From positions 372,001 to 436,000 of the forward strand of contig NZ_JAGGNR010000008.1 in assembly GCF_018614975.1 (NCBI RefSeq): 64,000 bases of DNA, read 5' to 3'. How positions within the stretch are numbered: the first letter of the stretch is position 1; each line of letters starts with the position of its first letter. A model generated the notes under the pieces. That model made no database searches. It was not told the DNA's origin and was given only the letters and a program-made list of their open reading frames with translations. Source of the DNA: Paenibacillus polymyxa. Its GTDB lineage: Bacteria > Bacillota > Bacilli > Paenibacillales > Paenibacillaceae. This document shows positions 44,749-53,848 of this stretch, one piece after another. Both the position numbers and the translations under genes were made by a program.

Positions 44749-44943
44749 TCATATCTCTCTAAAAAGTAATGAGATACCAACGATCAAGAAAACAACTCCA
44801 CCGATCCGGTAAAATAGGAGAGAAACGCTACTCGGTTCTGCGTCACCCTCAAAACGCCACCAGTTGGATAAAAACCAAGAAGTACGGGGACTAAAAACAG
44901 AAATGAGTCCCATTAAGTTAAAAACAATAATAAAAATCCACAT
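44749..44943 (-). CDS. Small two-helix membrane protein, DUF6199-like
   Basis: The 64-residue product has two transmembrane helices (IFIIVFNLMGLISVF and FYRIGGVVFLIVGISLLF) around a conserved-looking loop, SWFLSNWWRFEGDAEPS. That loop with its paired tryptophans matches small DUF6199-type membrane proteins of Firmicutes. Function is unknown. GGGGGG lies upstream of the ATG. It is monocistronic with its own terminator. Confidence 0.75.
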   Translation of the reverse strand: MWIFIIVFNLMGLISVFSPRTSWFLSNWWRFEGDAEPSSVSLLFYRIGGVVFLIVGISLLFREI

Positions 44944-45086
44944 TGAATGTTACCCCCCAAGAGATATATTCACGAAACGTTCTTATCACACATTATATAG
45001 TAAGCGTATACATTTTAGAATAATAAAGTAAATAATTGTATACAATGAATATTCAAACATGATTTTCCTTTACCTAACTTATGATT

Positions 45087-45136
45087 AAAAAGAGACCACT
45101 TATCCTCTTGAAAGAGAAAGAAAGTGGTCTCTTTTA
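45087..45136 (-). terminator. Terminator downstream of the lactonase gene
   Basis: AAAAGAGACCACTT pairs with AAGTGGTCTCTTTT, a perfect 14-bp stem with A and T runs on either side, so it can work on both strands. The lactonase stop is at 45198. Confidence 0.8.
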
Positions 45137-45197
45137 TAAAGACTCTGCCATTCAGGAGGGTCTTACAAAATTCGTGCTTTACCGTGTGATGTAAGTC

Positions 45198-46280
45198 TTA
45201 CAGATATACAGGTTTCACGCATACCGGCTTGGATACACCTGTGCTGTGACCTGTGTATTTCAGACGTCCGCTCTCCTGATCCACCGTGAATGTCACGAGG
45301 TTGTTCGTATCGCGATTAGCTGCGATCAGCAATTTGCCGTTAGGTGTCAGAGCAAAATGACGCGGGTGCTCACCTTCCGCAGATACATGTTCAACCAGTG
45401 TCAGGTGACCTTTGTCTGCATCTACTGCAAATACAACGATGCTGTCATGTCCACGGTTAGAACCATATACATAACGTCCATCATTGGAAACAGTGATTTC
45501 GGCTGTTGTATTCTCTTTGCCATCATATCCATCAGGCAATGTGGATACAGTAGACAATTCAGTCAACGTACCCGCTGCTGCATCATATTTGAACGAAGTA
45601 ATGGAAGAATCCACTTCATTGATAACATAAGCGAATTGACCATTCGGGTGGAACGCCAAGTGACGTGGGCCTGCTCCCGGATGTGTTTTGGTTTCACTGT
45701 GCAGCACAAGTTCATTTTTGTCTGCATCAATGGAATAGATCGCGATGTTATCTGCGCCCAGATCCTGCACCATCATGTATTTACCATCCGGGCTGAAGAA
45801 TGCGGAGTGAACATGTGGCTTGTCCTGACGTTCAGGATGCGCACCTTGTCCTTCATGTTTCTTCTCGTCCAGAAGCGCTCCAACTACACCGTTATCCGTC
45901 AAGGCTTGCAGTCCTACCAGACCACCGTGGTAGCTGGACAGGATCAAGTATTTGCCGGAAGGATCACGCTGGATATGACATGGCGGAGCTGAAATGGAGT
46001 TATTCCGGTTCAGCAACGCTAATTTTCCTGTAGAAGGATCAATGCTCAGAGCTACAGCTTCAGACATTTTGTTGCCTTCAGCTGACGCTGTTTCACCAAT
46101 CGCATACAGTTTGTTTCCTTCAGCATCCACGTTGACAAACGTTGGGTTTTTCACGCCCGCGATGCCGTCAAGCTTGGACAAGCTGCCTGTATCCTCATTC
46201 AATTCATATGCATAAATGCCCTCATTTTCCGCTTCGGCGTAAGAGCCGGCCAGTACGAGCAAGCGTTTTGATTCACTCAT
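45198..46280 (-). CDS. pgl: Lactonase family protein (6-phosphogluconolactonase type)
   Basis: This 360-residue protein is a seven-bladed beta-propeller of the YbhE/Pgl family. Repeated blades show GKYLILSSYHGG, DGKYMMVQDLGADNIAIYSID, AGPRHLAFHPNGQFAYVINE, NDGRYVYGSNRGHDSIVVF and HPRHFALTPNGKLLIAANRDTN. Enzymes of this family hydrolyse 6-phosphogluconolactone in the pentose phosphate pathway, but some members act on other lactones. AGAGGAGG supports the start. It is monocistronic. Confidence 0.87.
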   Translation of the reverse strand: MSESKRLLVLAGSYAEAENEGIYAYELNEDTGSLSKLDGIAGVKNPTFVNVDAEGNKLYAIGETASAEGNKMSEAVALSIDPSTGKLALLNRNNSISAPPCHIQRDPSGKYLILSSYHGGLVGLQALTDNGVVGALLDEKKHEGQGAHPERQDKPHVHSAFFSPDGKYMMVQDLGADNIAIYSIDADKNELVLHSETKTHPGAGPRHLAFHPNGQFAYVINEVDSSITSFKYDAAAGTLTELSTVSTLPDGYDGKENTTAEITVSNDGRYVYGSNRGHDSIVVFAVDADKGHLTLVEHVSAEGEHPRHFALTPNGKLLIAANRDTNNLVTFTVDQESGRLKYTGHSTGVSKPVCVKPVYL

Positions 46281-46494
46281 TACAGTTTCCTCCTCTATGT
46301 GTATGTAATCTTGCCTGCACCTCTTCTATAATAAATCTGCCATATCAAAATAGCAATCCGCCGTCGCTGCACATCCGTGAAAACACCCGCTAAACAACGG
46401 CTAACTGCACATGATCATACTGAAATCCATTCATATGAAGTGCATCTTCTGCTATGATAAGATAGGTTTTTCATCCAGAAGGGAATGAATTGCA

Positions 46495-47424
46495 TTGCTT
46501 CACTCATTTTTACTCACGTTATACCATGTGTTCTTGCCGATATCACTTCCCGTGATCGGAGGTATTCTGTTAAAACGCTTCAAGAATTGGGATACCCGGT
46601 CGCTCTCGACCTTTTCCCTTTATATTTTGAGCCCTGCGCTCATCTTCAATACATTGCTGCATGCAGAGATTACCTGGACGGACGTCACCACCACGTTCTG
46701 GTTCTCTATTATTAATCTGATTGCCCTGTGGGCACTCGCCGAGCTGTTAAGCCGGATTTTCCGTCTGGGTGCAAGCGAAAAAGCGGGTCTCACCCTCGTC
46801 TCCACGTTTACGAACTGTGTGAATTACGGGCTCCCGCTTGTACTGCTTGCCTTTGGTCAGCTTGGACTGGACAAGGCTTCTGTCTACGTTATTGGACAGA
46901 TGATTATTGTTAATACGGTAGGTATCTTTTTTGCCGCGAGATCCGAATTCACGGTGAAAGATGCGATCCTGTCCGTTTTCCGCATGCCATCCATCTATGC
47001 TGCTGGCATCGCCATTGCGCTGCGTGCGTCCAATCTGAGCCTGCCTGAAGCGCTGGATGGAGGGATCTCCATGCTGGCTGCGGGCTACTCTCCTGTCGTT
47101 CTCGCCATTCTGGGAGCACAGATGCTCAGACCAAAAGGTGCAACGGTGCCTTGGCTACCCAATGTACGCCGAGCTTTCTGGACCGGGCTTGTGGTCCGTC
47201 TCGTAGCTGCGCCAATCCTGTCCTGGCTGATACTGACCGCGCTTCAGGTCGAAGGTACGTTGTTCAGTGTGCTGCTGATCCTCGCATCGATGCCGACCGC
47301 AGTGAACGCCGTTATTTTGGCTGAACAGTTCAATGCTTCTCCGCAGTTTGTATCTCGCTGTATTCTGTGGACCACCGCTGCATCCATGTTGATGCTGCCC
47401 ATTATGATTGTGATGGCTTCCTGA
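46495..47424 (+). CDS. AEC family transporter (auxin efflux carrier-like)
   Basis: This 309-residue protein has about ten transmembrane helices and the AEC fold: LPISLPVIGGILLKRF, TFTNCVNYGLPLVLLAFG with the conserved polar break, and ASMPTAVNAVILAEQF near the C-terminus. Relatives export organic acids such as malate or move other small anions. The start is a TTG 11 nt after AAGGG; no in-frame ATG fits better. Its last 23 nt overlap the convergent DUF2062 gene. Confidence 0.88.
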   Translation: MLHSFLLTLYHVFLPISLPVIGGILLKRFKNWDTRSLSTFSLYILSPALIFNTLLHAEITWTDVTTTFWFSIINLIALWALAELLSRIFRLGASEKAGLTLVSTFTNCVNYGLPLVLLAFGQLGLDKASVYVIGQMIIVNTVGIFFAARSEFTVKDAILSVFRMPSIYAAGIAIALRASNLSLPEALDGGISMLAAGYSPVVLAILGAQMLRPKGATVPWLPNVRRAFWTGLVVRLVAAPILSWLILTALQVEGTLFSVLLILASMPTAVNAVILAEQFNASPQFVSRCILWTTAASMLMLPIMIVMAS

Positions 47425-47992
47425 TTAATACCGGAGGTGATACCGAAGCGATATCCGCTTGTCGGCGTTTCTCCAGCCGGCGTTCATAACGCCGGTTAAG
47501 CGCTCTGACGTAGAAAAATTTCACGACAAAGTACGAAATCACACCCAGAATGACACCAAACACGGACATACCTGCCAGAATATCCAGTCCACCAAGCAAC
47601 AATTCACTCACTGCCGACCAGTTCCCGCGAAACAGCTCCATGAATGCACTCTCGTATACCAATCCCTGTCCCATGCTGTGAGCAGGCAGAATCCAGGAAC
47701 CAACCTGCTTGGCGAGTGGCATCAGAATGATAGGCAAAAACGTAAGTTTTCCGATCACGTTACCAACAATCGCTGCAGGCATCGAACCCCCAGACAGTCG
47801 CACAATCGGGTAGAATATGAGATATATCAGGGATGCGGTCGAGATCACGATTAGTTCTAGTCCGAACCCTATGGCAAATCCGGTAGATACTTTATGAGCA
47901 CCTCCGGGAGCACGTAACAATTTGAGAAAATTCAGCTTCATAGCACGTGTTAAACGTGCCCAGCGGTTAGTCTTGCGCTTCTGTCTGTTCAT
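47402..47992 (-). CDS. DUF2062 domain-containing membrane protein
   Basis: This 196-residue protein has an N-terminal basic stretch, the DUF2062 core APGGAHKVSTGFAIGFGLELI and SMPAAIVGNVIGKLTFLPII, and three to four transmembrane segments. It ends in a basic cytosolic tail (RALNRRYERRLEKRRQ). Function is unknown; DUF2062 is often next to glycosyltransferases elsewhere but not here. Its 3' end overlaps the convergent transporter gene by 23 nt. AAGGAG supports the ATG. Confidence 0.88.
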   Translation of the reverse strand: MNRQKRKTNRWARLTRAMKLNFLKLLRAPGGAHKVSTGFAIGFGLELIVISTASLIYLIFYPIVRLSGGSMPAAIVGNVIGKLTFLPIILMPLAKQVGSWILPAHSMGQGLVYESAFMELFRGNWSAVSELLLGGLDILAGMSVFGVILGVISYFVVKFFYVRALNRRYERRLEKRRQADIASVSPPVLIRKPSQS

Positions 47993-48050
47993 ACCGAATT
48001 ACTCCTTAATTTGCACAAATGACAAGTTGAATCGTCTATTCTTCAGTATA

Positions 48051-48509
48051 TCACACCGCGTTAGCTCCTGTAGTAACAATGACCGGCTGTGTCTCCATCT
48101 GGACATTACCTGCCACCGCTCGGGAGATCATGCAGGAGGATTCAGCCTTATGCGCCAAGCGCTCGGCTTTGGTCAGATCCGCGTCTGAAGCATCTTGGCT
48201 GAGTACAATCCGGGGTCTATGTACAATCCGTTCGTACGTAAATACGTTATTCGTAACATCTACCGTTGCTTCCGATTCAAGCGTCAATTCATCCGGCATA
48301 ATATCCGAACGCTCCAGCATCGCTGCCAGCGTGATCAGGTAACAGGTGGAGGCTGCACCCAGCAGCATCTCGTCCGGGTTAGTTCCCGTACCGGGGCCGC
48401 CCATCTCCTGCGGAATCGATATGACCGTTTTTAATCCACCTGCATCGATTGTTCCCTCACTGTTTCGCCCACCATTCCATACCGCTTTCAGATGAAAAGG
48501 ATGTTTCAT
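48051..48509 (-). CDS. OsmC family protein
   Basis: This 152-residue protein belongs to the OsmC/Ohr peroxidase superfamily: N-terminal HPFHLKAVWNGG, the active-site helix GTNPDEMLLGAASTCYLITLAAML carrying one conserved cysteine near residue 56, and the second cysteine in HKAESSCMISRA near 126. It fits the YhfA-like branch that reduces peroxides or organic hydroperoxides. AAAGGA 9 nt upstream supports the ATG at 48509. It lies 20 nt after the DeoR gene and is probably co-transcribed with it. Confidence 0.88.
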   Translation of the reverse strand: MKHPFHLKAVWNGGRNSEGTIDAGGLKTVISIPQEMGGPGTGTNPDEMLLGAASTCYLITLAAMLERSDIMPDELTLESEATVDVTNNVFTYERIVHRPRIVLSQDASDADLTKAERLAHKAESSCMISRAVAGNVQMETQPVIVTTGANAV

Positions 48510-48529
48510 GACATTCATTCCTTTCTGAT

Positions 48530-49297
48530 TTACACACGTATACACGTAATATTCTGCTCAATCAATGCGCTAACTTGTTCTTCGTCTACGCCCTGATCTG
48601 TGATCACTTTGCCCACACTGCTCATCTCAGCAACTCTGGTAAACGCCTGTATGTTAAACTTGCTGGAATCTGCAAGTAAGATGACCTCATCTGCAATCTG
48701 AATCATCTTCTGTTTCACCAAGGCCTGTAATTCATTGGATTCACTGATGCCTTTGGTCAGGTGCACACCTTTACAAGACAGGAATACTTTATCCACATGG
48801 TAGGCATCCAGCGAACGTTCCGCCAGCGGTCCTACAAAAGACAGTGACTTCGAAGCCAATTGCCCACCTGTGGCAATCACACGAATCTGTTCCTTGTTAC
48901 TCAGCTCTGCGGCGACCTTAATCGAATTAGTTAATACCGTCAGTGGAATGTTTGGCAATCCTGCCGCCATATACCACGCCGTTGTACTTGCATCCAAGGC
49001 GATCCGGTCGCCGGATTCCACCATTTTCACCGCTTCGCTTGCAATTCTTCGCTTCTCTTCTGCATGGGCTATAGCCCGTTCCGGATACGGAATCTCAGAC
49101 TGTAACTCATCCTTATATTTTACGCTGACCGCCCCGCCATGGGACCGTCTGAGCCTGCCCGCCTGTTCGAGCTTGTCCAGATCACGACGAATCGTCTCTT
49201 CCGTCACCCCGCAGCGCTCACTAAGTTCGGTCACACGCATGCTGCCTTGCGTATCCACCCATTCCACTATTTTCTCATACCGTTCAGCTACGAGCAT
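48530..49297 (-). CDS. DeoR family transcriptional regulator (paralogue of the rhaB-linked one)
   Basis: This 255-residue regulator has the winged helix SELSERCGVTEETIRRDLDKLEQAGRL and the DeoRC domain LDASTTAWYMAAGLPNIPLTVLTNSIKVA. It is similar along its whole length to the regulator at 36133-36894, including the GGQLASKSLSFVGPLAERSLDAYHVDK stretch, so the two are recent paralogues. Here the downstream gene is osmC rather than a sugar gene, so its regulon is unclear. GGAGTGAAGG supports the ATG. Confidence 0.9.
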   Translation of the reverse strand: MLVAERYEKIVEWVDTQGSMRVTELSERCGVTEETIRRDLDKLEQAGRLRRSHGGAVSVKYKDELQSEIPYPERAIAHAEEKRRIASEAVKMVESGDRIALDASTTAWYMAAGLPNIPLTVLTNSIKVAAELSNKEQIRVIATGGQLASKSLSFVGPLAERSLDAYHVDKVFLSCKGVHLTKGISESNELQALVKQKMIQIADEVILLADSSKFNIQAFTRVAEMSSVGKVITDQGVDEEQVSALIEQNITCIRV

Positions 49298-49387
49298 TTT
49301 CCTTCACTCCAAACCGTTGATTATCCAGTTCATCCTGTTCATCCATCATACCACAGAGCGATGACAAGAAGAATCTGGACCATATGC

Positions 49388-49413
49388 AAAAAGAGGGAGC
49401 TTTCGCCCCCTCC
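49388..49413 (-). terminator. Terminator of the OYE-family gene
   Basis: On the minus strand GAGGGGGC gaaa GCTCCCTC is followed by five T residues, about 20 nt past the stop codon at 49435. It has a stable GAAA tetraloop. Confidence 0.85.
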
Positions 49414-49434
49414 ATTCCAGTTCTGAAGTGTATC

Positions 49435-50565
49435 TTATTTATCTTCTGCCATAGGGAACCAGCCCGGTGTGTGGATAATTGCATTCCACAACCCGTCAGG
49501 GATAACCAGACGTTCCTGATCGGATTTGGTCAGAATCGTTTCAATGTCTTCTTCACGTCCGCTCTCGATTTTCTCAACCCAATCCGGTTCAATAATCAAC
49601 TCACGTCCAATGGCAAGTAGTGGTACTCCCGTTTGGAGCGCCTCAGCGGCCTGATCTGCCGTATGAATTGAACCTACGCCAATCACAGGCAGTTTACCGT
49701 TCACACGATCCAGGATGAATTCCATTCTCGAACGTGTGTCTGCTTCGCCACGTCTTGGCTTGGACCAGAATTCGTTCAGGGAAACGTGCAGGTAATCCAG
49801 TTTTTTATCTTTAAGCACATCCACCAATGCATACGTATCTTCCATTGTGAGTCCCGGTGTTTCCGGTTCTTCCGGGGAGAAACGGTAACCAATGATGAAC
49901 GGCAGTTTGGTATGTTCGGCAACCACTTTCTGAATCTCGTCCACTACAGCAAGTGGGAATGTGAGACGTTTCTGGGTACTTCCGCCCCAACGATCTTCAC
50001 GTCGGTTGGAATGCGGGGAGAAGAATTGCTGAATCAGATAACCATTAGCACCGTGAATCTCAACACCATCAAATCCGGCTTCGATTGCACGGCGCGTCGC
50101 TTCACCAAAGTCTTTGATAATAGAAGTAATCTCGGTATCCGTCAACTCTCTGGGTTCAGGAGATCCTGGACGCTCACTTGCAACCGCACTAGGAGCAACC
50201 ACTTGACCCACAGGTACAGCTTGTTCAGGCGTCAGACGGCCCGCATGGAAAATTTGCAATACGGCTACGGAGCCCTGTTGTTTCATGGTATCAGCCAGTT
50301 TTTTCAGACCAGGAATGAAGCGGTCGTCATAAACACCAAATTGAGCCGGGAAACCAATGCCTGTCTCTGTTACATGCCCTACAGCCGTAATTGACATGCC
50401 CGCACCACCGGTGCGACGTGCATAATAAGCAAGTTCAGCGTCGGATATTGTACCATCAGCATTCGAGGACATATGAGTCATGGGAGCGAGCACGATACGG
50501 TTTTTCAGTGTAATACCAGTCGGTAGTGAAACTTGTTCAAACATCTGGTTAAACTTTGGATTCAT
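49435..50565 (-). CDS. NADH:flavin oxidoreductase, old yellow enzyme family
   Basis: This 376-residue FMN-dependent ene-reductase has the OYE barrel: LKNRIVLAPMTHMSSNADG near residue 20, IFHAGRL near 104, GFDGVEIHGANGYLIQQFFSPHSNRREDRWGGS near 163 with the substrate-binding histidine/asparagine pair, and GVGSIHTADQAAEAL near 300. It reduces activated alkenes or quinones with NAD(P)H. It resembles the YqiG/NamA-like groups. AGGAGGGA precedes the ATG. It is the last clearly core gene before the mobile-element boundary. Confidence 0.92.
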   Translation of the reverse strand: MNPKFNQMFEQVSLPTGITLKNRIVLAPMTHMSSNADGTISDAELAYYARRTGGAGMSITAVGHVTETGIGFPAQFGVYDDRFIPGLKKLADTMKQQGSVAVLQIFHAGRLTPEQAVPVGQVVAPSAVASERPGSPEPRELTDTEITSIIKDFGEATRRAIEAGFDGVEIHGANGYLIQQFFSPHSNRREDRWGGSTQKRLTFPLAVVDEIQKVVAEHTKLPFIIGYRFSPEEPETPGLTMEDTYALVDVLKDKKLDYLHVSLNEFWSKPRRGEADTRSRMEFILDRVNGKLPVIGVGSIHTADQAAEALQTGVPLLAIGRELIIEPDWVEKIESGREEDIETILTKSDQERLVIPDGLWNAIIHTPGWFPMAEDK

Positions 50566-50795
50566 TCGTGGTTCCCTCCTGATTATAAATATCTCTTTTA
50601 ATAGATATATGAATATGTGCGTTCACTTACTGTAATGATTATAGTTACGTTTCACTGCAATTGCAACTTTTCATTTTCAGAAGACGGTTTGTGATATGAA
50701 TTGCAACACCTACTGGAAATAAAAAAAATGGCCCATGGCGGGATTCGTGTAGAATGAAAGTTCTCACACAATCATTCACACAAAGAGAAGCCACC

Positions 50796-51669
50796 ATGAG
50801 CTACACATATCGTACTATAATCGAACGCATAAGCTAGATAACCTCCCGCAGCAAGGCAAGAGCTCACGAACGATTGCCAAGGAACTGGGCAGACATCCTT
50901 CGGACCTCTGCCGTGAACTAGAGCAAGCATTTTCGTCCAAAGTCTACGAAGCAGAACACGCCCAGAATGCTTATCTGGAACATCGTAAGGCTTCCATTTC
51001 TTCCAGATCAAATTACCGAACGTTTCCGCGTCGAGGGTCTACTACCTTTTCCTTCATAACATCGACTGTTGGATTTACACGGGAAGGCTGGTTTGAGGTA
51101 TGCTGCACGTTCTTAGACACAAAGGGAAGCGTCAGAAACTCGCAATGCATTTGCCATTGGGAAGTCCATTTCGGATTGTCCGAAGGAAGCCCGTTCTCGT
51201 GAAACGTTTGGACACTGGGAGCTGGACACGACCGTATCCAGTGGTGGAATAATTAGATACGTAGCTAAGTTCACGCACGCAAGACACGTCTATATACCGC
51301 CATTCTCATGCCAGATCGCATCGCACTTTCGGTGAAAATGACCCTCGGTGTAGCCATTCACAGCACCCAAAGGAACATTTTTAACCGCCACGGCTGACCT
51401 TGGGAAGAAGTTTGCTTGCTATGCAAAAGTAAATGTAAACCATGGGCTAGAGGTTTACTTCGCTGGATCCATATTCCTCCTGGCAACGAGGTTCAAATGA
51501 AAATGCGAACGGGCTGCTTCTCGAGTTTTCCGAAGGGTACAGATTTGGCTCGAGTGGGGATGAAGAAATTGCCCACTCGCTTGATCTCATCAATAATAGA
51601 CCACGATAAAGTTTGGAGTGGAGAACCGCGTACGAATCCTTTTCCAAGGGACTGTCGCACTTCGCTTGA
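50796..51669 (+). mobile_element. Degenerate IS30-family transposase remnant
   Basis: Pieces of an IS30-type transposase are readable in several plus-strand frames: MSYTYRTIIER, then KLDNLPQQGKSSRTIAKELG, AEHAQNAYLEHRKAS, WIYTGRLV, LRHKGKRQKL, FGHWELDT, the DPYSSWQRGSNENANGLL catalytic region and AYESFSKGLSHFA. Frameshifts and stops separate them, so it cannot be active. The 874-bp span is slightly shorter than a full IS30 gene. Inverted ends were not firmly identified. It sits exactly where base composition drops and ends 14 nt before the first gene of the AT-rich cluster. Confidence 0.85.
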
Positions 51670-51682
51670 CAATCGTCTTTAT

Positions 51683-52705
51683 TTAAATATTATTGCAGTT
51701 GTAATCATTCGATTTATTCTTCATAATTTCAATCATATTTGTAATGGAAAACTCCCACTTAGTTAAATTAAACTCTGGAGACATTCCTTCGTTCATATGC
51801 TTAATTATAAGGGCATCAACCTCATTCTCATCCGTGTATCTGTATTGTTCAGGAACTGTTTCAGGATAACTCAACTTATTTGGAACAATAGGTCTCACTC
51901 CTAAAGCCATCGCTTCCAATGTGCTGTAACCAAATGATTCTTGTTCTGCGAAGGAGATCATGAATTTAGACTTTTCTAAAAGTTTAAAATATGCCTCTCT
52001 TGAACTTGTAACCTCTAACGTTTTCACAAATTTCCAATCGGGATGAGTTTGGCTGAATCTTTCAGCTAAAGCGTCGAACTTATTTGGATTTTTCTCAGAA
52101 TCAAGCCTATGTGGAAAAATTATAATATTTTCTTTTGTATTGTTCGTAGTATACTTTTCACTTAATGATTTAGAGTAAAAAGGTAAGCCTGTGACAAATA
52201 TTTTTTTAATATCAAATTCTCCAGAATTTGATATTAGTAACTGCTTGTGAAATTCAGTAGCAACAAATATAATATCTATCCCCGTAAACCATGCTAATTC
52301 TTGGTGTAATGCCCAATCTCGCATTCCAAATCGATTTAAAAAGTCATGACTATCATAGGAACCAGCATGCCATATTGCGGCAATTAAAAAATTAACTTTA
52401 GTTATGGCTCTTATATAATACAAGGCCTCTAAACCTGGAAACCAACCGTCCGCTAGAAGAACTATGTCGCCACCTTTAATACTTTTAGTTTCAATAAGAT
52501 GTATAACTTCGTTTAATTGCTTAAATTTATATTTTGATGTCTCATATACATCTAAAACACTCCCTATTCTTACAGGCCTAATTAAATTATCACCAATAGT
52601 TTGATAATCTATTTGATTATTTTGAAATTCCATTTCAAACTGTTCTGTCCAATCATAGGAATAGCGAGTTGGTATTCTTTCTATAGGGAGATGCCATATC
52701 TTCAT
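51683..52705 (-). CDS. GT4-like glycosyltransferase
   Basis: This 340-residue protein looks like a GT-B glycosyltransferase. The C-terminal domain has IIIFPHRLDSEKNPNKFDALAERF and ISFAEQESFGYSTLEAMALGVRPIVPN, the donor-site EX7E-type motif of GT4 enzymes. The N-terminal half has DIVLLADGWFPGLEAL. It should add a sugar from an NDP-sugar to an unknown acceptor. AAAAGGAG precedes the ATG. It is AT-rich like the rest of the cluster, lies at its left end, and is transcribed away from the AraC gene. Confidence 0.8.
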   Translation of the reverse strand: MKIWHLPIERIPTRYSYDWTEQFEMEFQNNQIDYQTIGDNLIRPVRIGSVLDVYETSKYKFKQLNEVIHLIETKSIKGGDIVLLADGWFPGLEALYYIRAITKVNFLIAAIWHAGSYDSHDFLNRFGMRDWALHQELAWFTGIDIIFVATEFHKQLLISNSGEFDIKKIFVTGLPFYSKSLSEKYTTNNTKENIIIFPHRLDSEKNPNKFDALAERFSQTHPDWKFVKTLEVTSSREAYFKLLEKSKFMISFAEQESFGYSTLEAMALGVRPIVPNKLSYPETVPEQYRYTDENEVDALIIKHMNEGMSPEFNLTKWEFSITNMIEIMKNKSNDYNCNNI

Positions 52706-52960
52706 TTATTAAATTCTCCTTTTCGAATAAGATATTTGAGTTATGAACAGAAAAAACATTTGGAACATTCAGAGTTTAGTTCTTATACGTATAACATTTA
52801 AAATAATACACATCTAATTAATTTAAAGACTTTAGTTTATTACACTGGATAATGTATACTATTTCTAATATATATATAATTTACTATTAAACTTCAGTTT
52901 GGTACAATGCTATCTGTAATATGTCAAGTATTAAAAATAACCATTAAAAGGAGTCTAATA

Positions 52961-53701
52961 ATGAGATTAAGAACTATTCGCGAATGTACTATTTTTCCTC
53001 AAGAGATAGAAAAATATCAGCTTATGAAGAATGATTTCCTTTTTTTGAGTTGTTCTGGAGAAATAGAGATTACCTTTAATCGCCGATGTGTTAATTTATC
53101 TACAGATGAAACTGTGTTAATAGGCCAGAATTATTCTATATCAAGCGTTACAATCAAGAATATTGAACAATCATCTATTAATATAAAATGTATACAAATG
53201 AGTAGTGATATCAATATACAAAAAACTATATTTGAATTTCCAATCAATACTGGACCTTTTGAATTGGCAATGTTAGCAAAGCAAATTACAACGACAACTG
53301 AAAATGATCTAAACCAGGTTCTTGATTCAATAGAAGTTACTTCTTCGTTTCGAACTCATTCAAATTATACAGTTGATAAGATTGATCCACGATTGATTAA
53401 AGTTAATCGATATATAAGAAGAAACTTTTGTTCACTAATTACGTTAGATTTTTTAGCTGATATGGTAGGAGTGCACCCTACATACTTGTGCAACACTTAT
53501 TCAAAAGTGTTCAAGAAATCCCCTATATTTCATACTAATCAGCTAAGAATGGAAAAAAGTAAAAAAATAATGGAAGAAAGCGATATACTCTTAACAGAAA
53601 TTTCATCGCAGCTCGGATTTGATAGTCTCTCACAGTTTAGTGCACTATTCAAACGATTTTATTCAATGTCACCGAGTGAATATCGAAAAACATTTTTATA
53701 A
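52961..53701 (+). CDS. AraC family regulator of the cluster
   Basis: The 246-residue product has an N-terminal sensor-like part of about 135 residues (cupin-like, weak) and a C-terminal AraC DNA-binding domain (LDFLADMVGVHPTYLCNTYSKVFK and LTEISSQLGFDSLSQFSALFKRF). AAAGGAG 7 nt upstream supports the ATG at 52961; a longer frame from 52907 has no site. It is the only regulator in the AT-rich region and is divergent from the GT4 gene, so it is a candidate pathway-specific activator. That role is inferred from position. Confidence 0.82.
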   Translation: MRLRTIRECTIFPQEIEKYQLMKNDFLFLSCSGEIEITFNRRCVNLSTDETVLIGQNYSISSVTIKNIEQSSINIKCIQMSSDINIQKTIFEFPINTGPFELAMLAKQITTTTENDLNQVLDSIEVTSSFRTHSNYTVDKIDPRLIKVNRYIRRNFCSLITLDFLADMVGVHPTYLCNTYSKVFKKSPIFHTNQLRMEKSKKIMEESDILLTEISSQLGFDSLSQFSALFKRFYSMSPSEYRKTFL

Positions 53702-53784
53702 TACGGAGTAGTTAGTCCTTTCATCTTCCTAATCCATTATACATTTATAAAAATTGTTAACTTCCTCTTTCTTGAAGGAAATAG

Positions 53785-53817
53785 AAAAAAGAGCAGTCTC
53801 AATTTACAAACTGCTCT
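53785..53817 (-). terminator. Terminator at the end of the cluster operon
   Basis: On the minus strand AGAGCAGT pairs with ACTGCTCT around a 12-nt loop, followed by six T residues, about 30 nt past the ATP-grasp gene stop at 53849. It may also serve the convergent AraC gene. Confidence 0.8.
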
Positions 53818-53848
53818 ATCCACACTATTTTCATAGAATAATGAATTA

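Noticed and set aside
46485-46715. ATG-started frame overlapping the start of the AEC transporter
   Set aside because: It has a closer ATG but encodes no membrane or family pattern, whereas the TTG frame gives a complete transporter.
50640-50800. Possible left inverted end of the IS30 remnant near GAATTGCAACACC
   Set aside because: A matching right end could not be paired convincingly, so exact element boundaries are not claimed.
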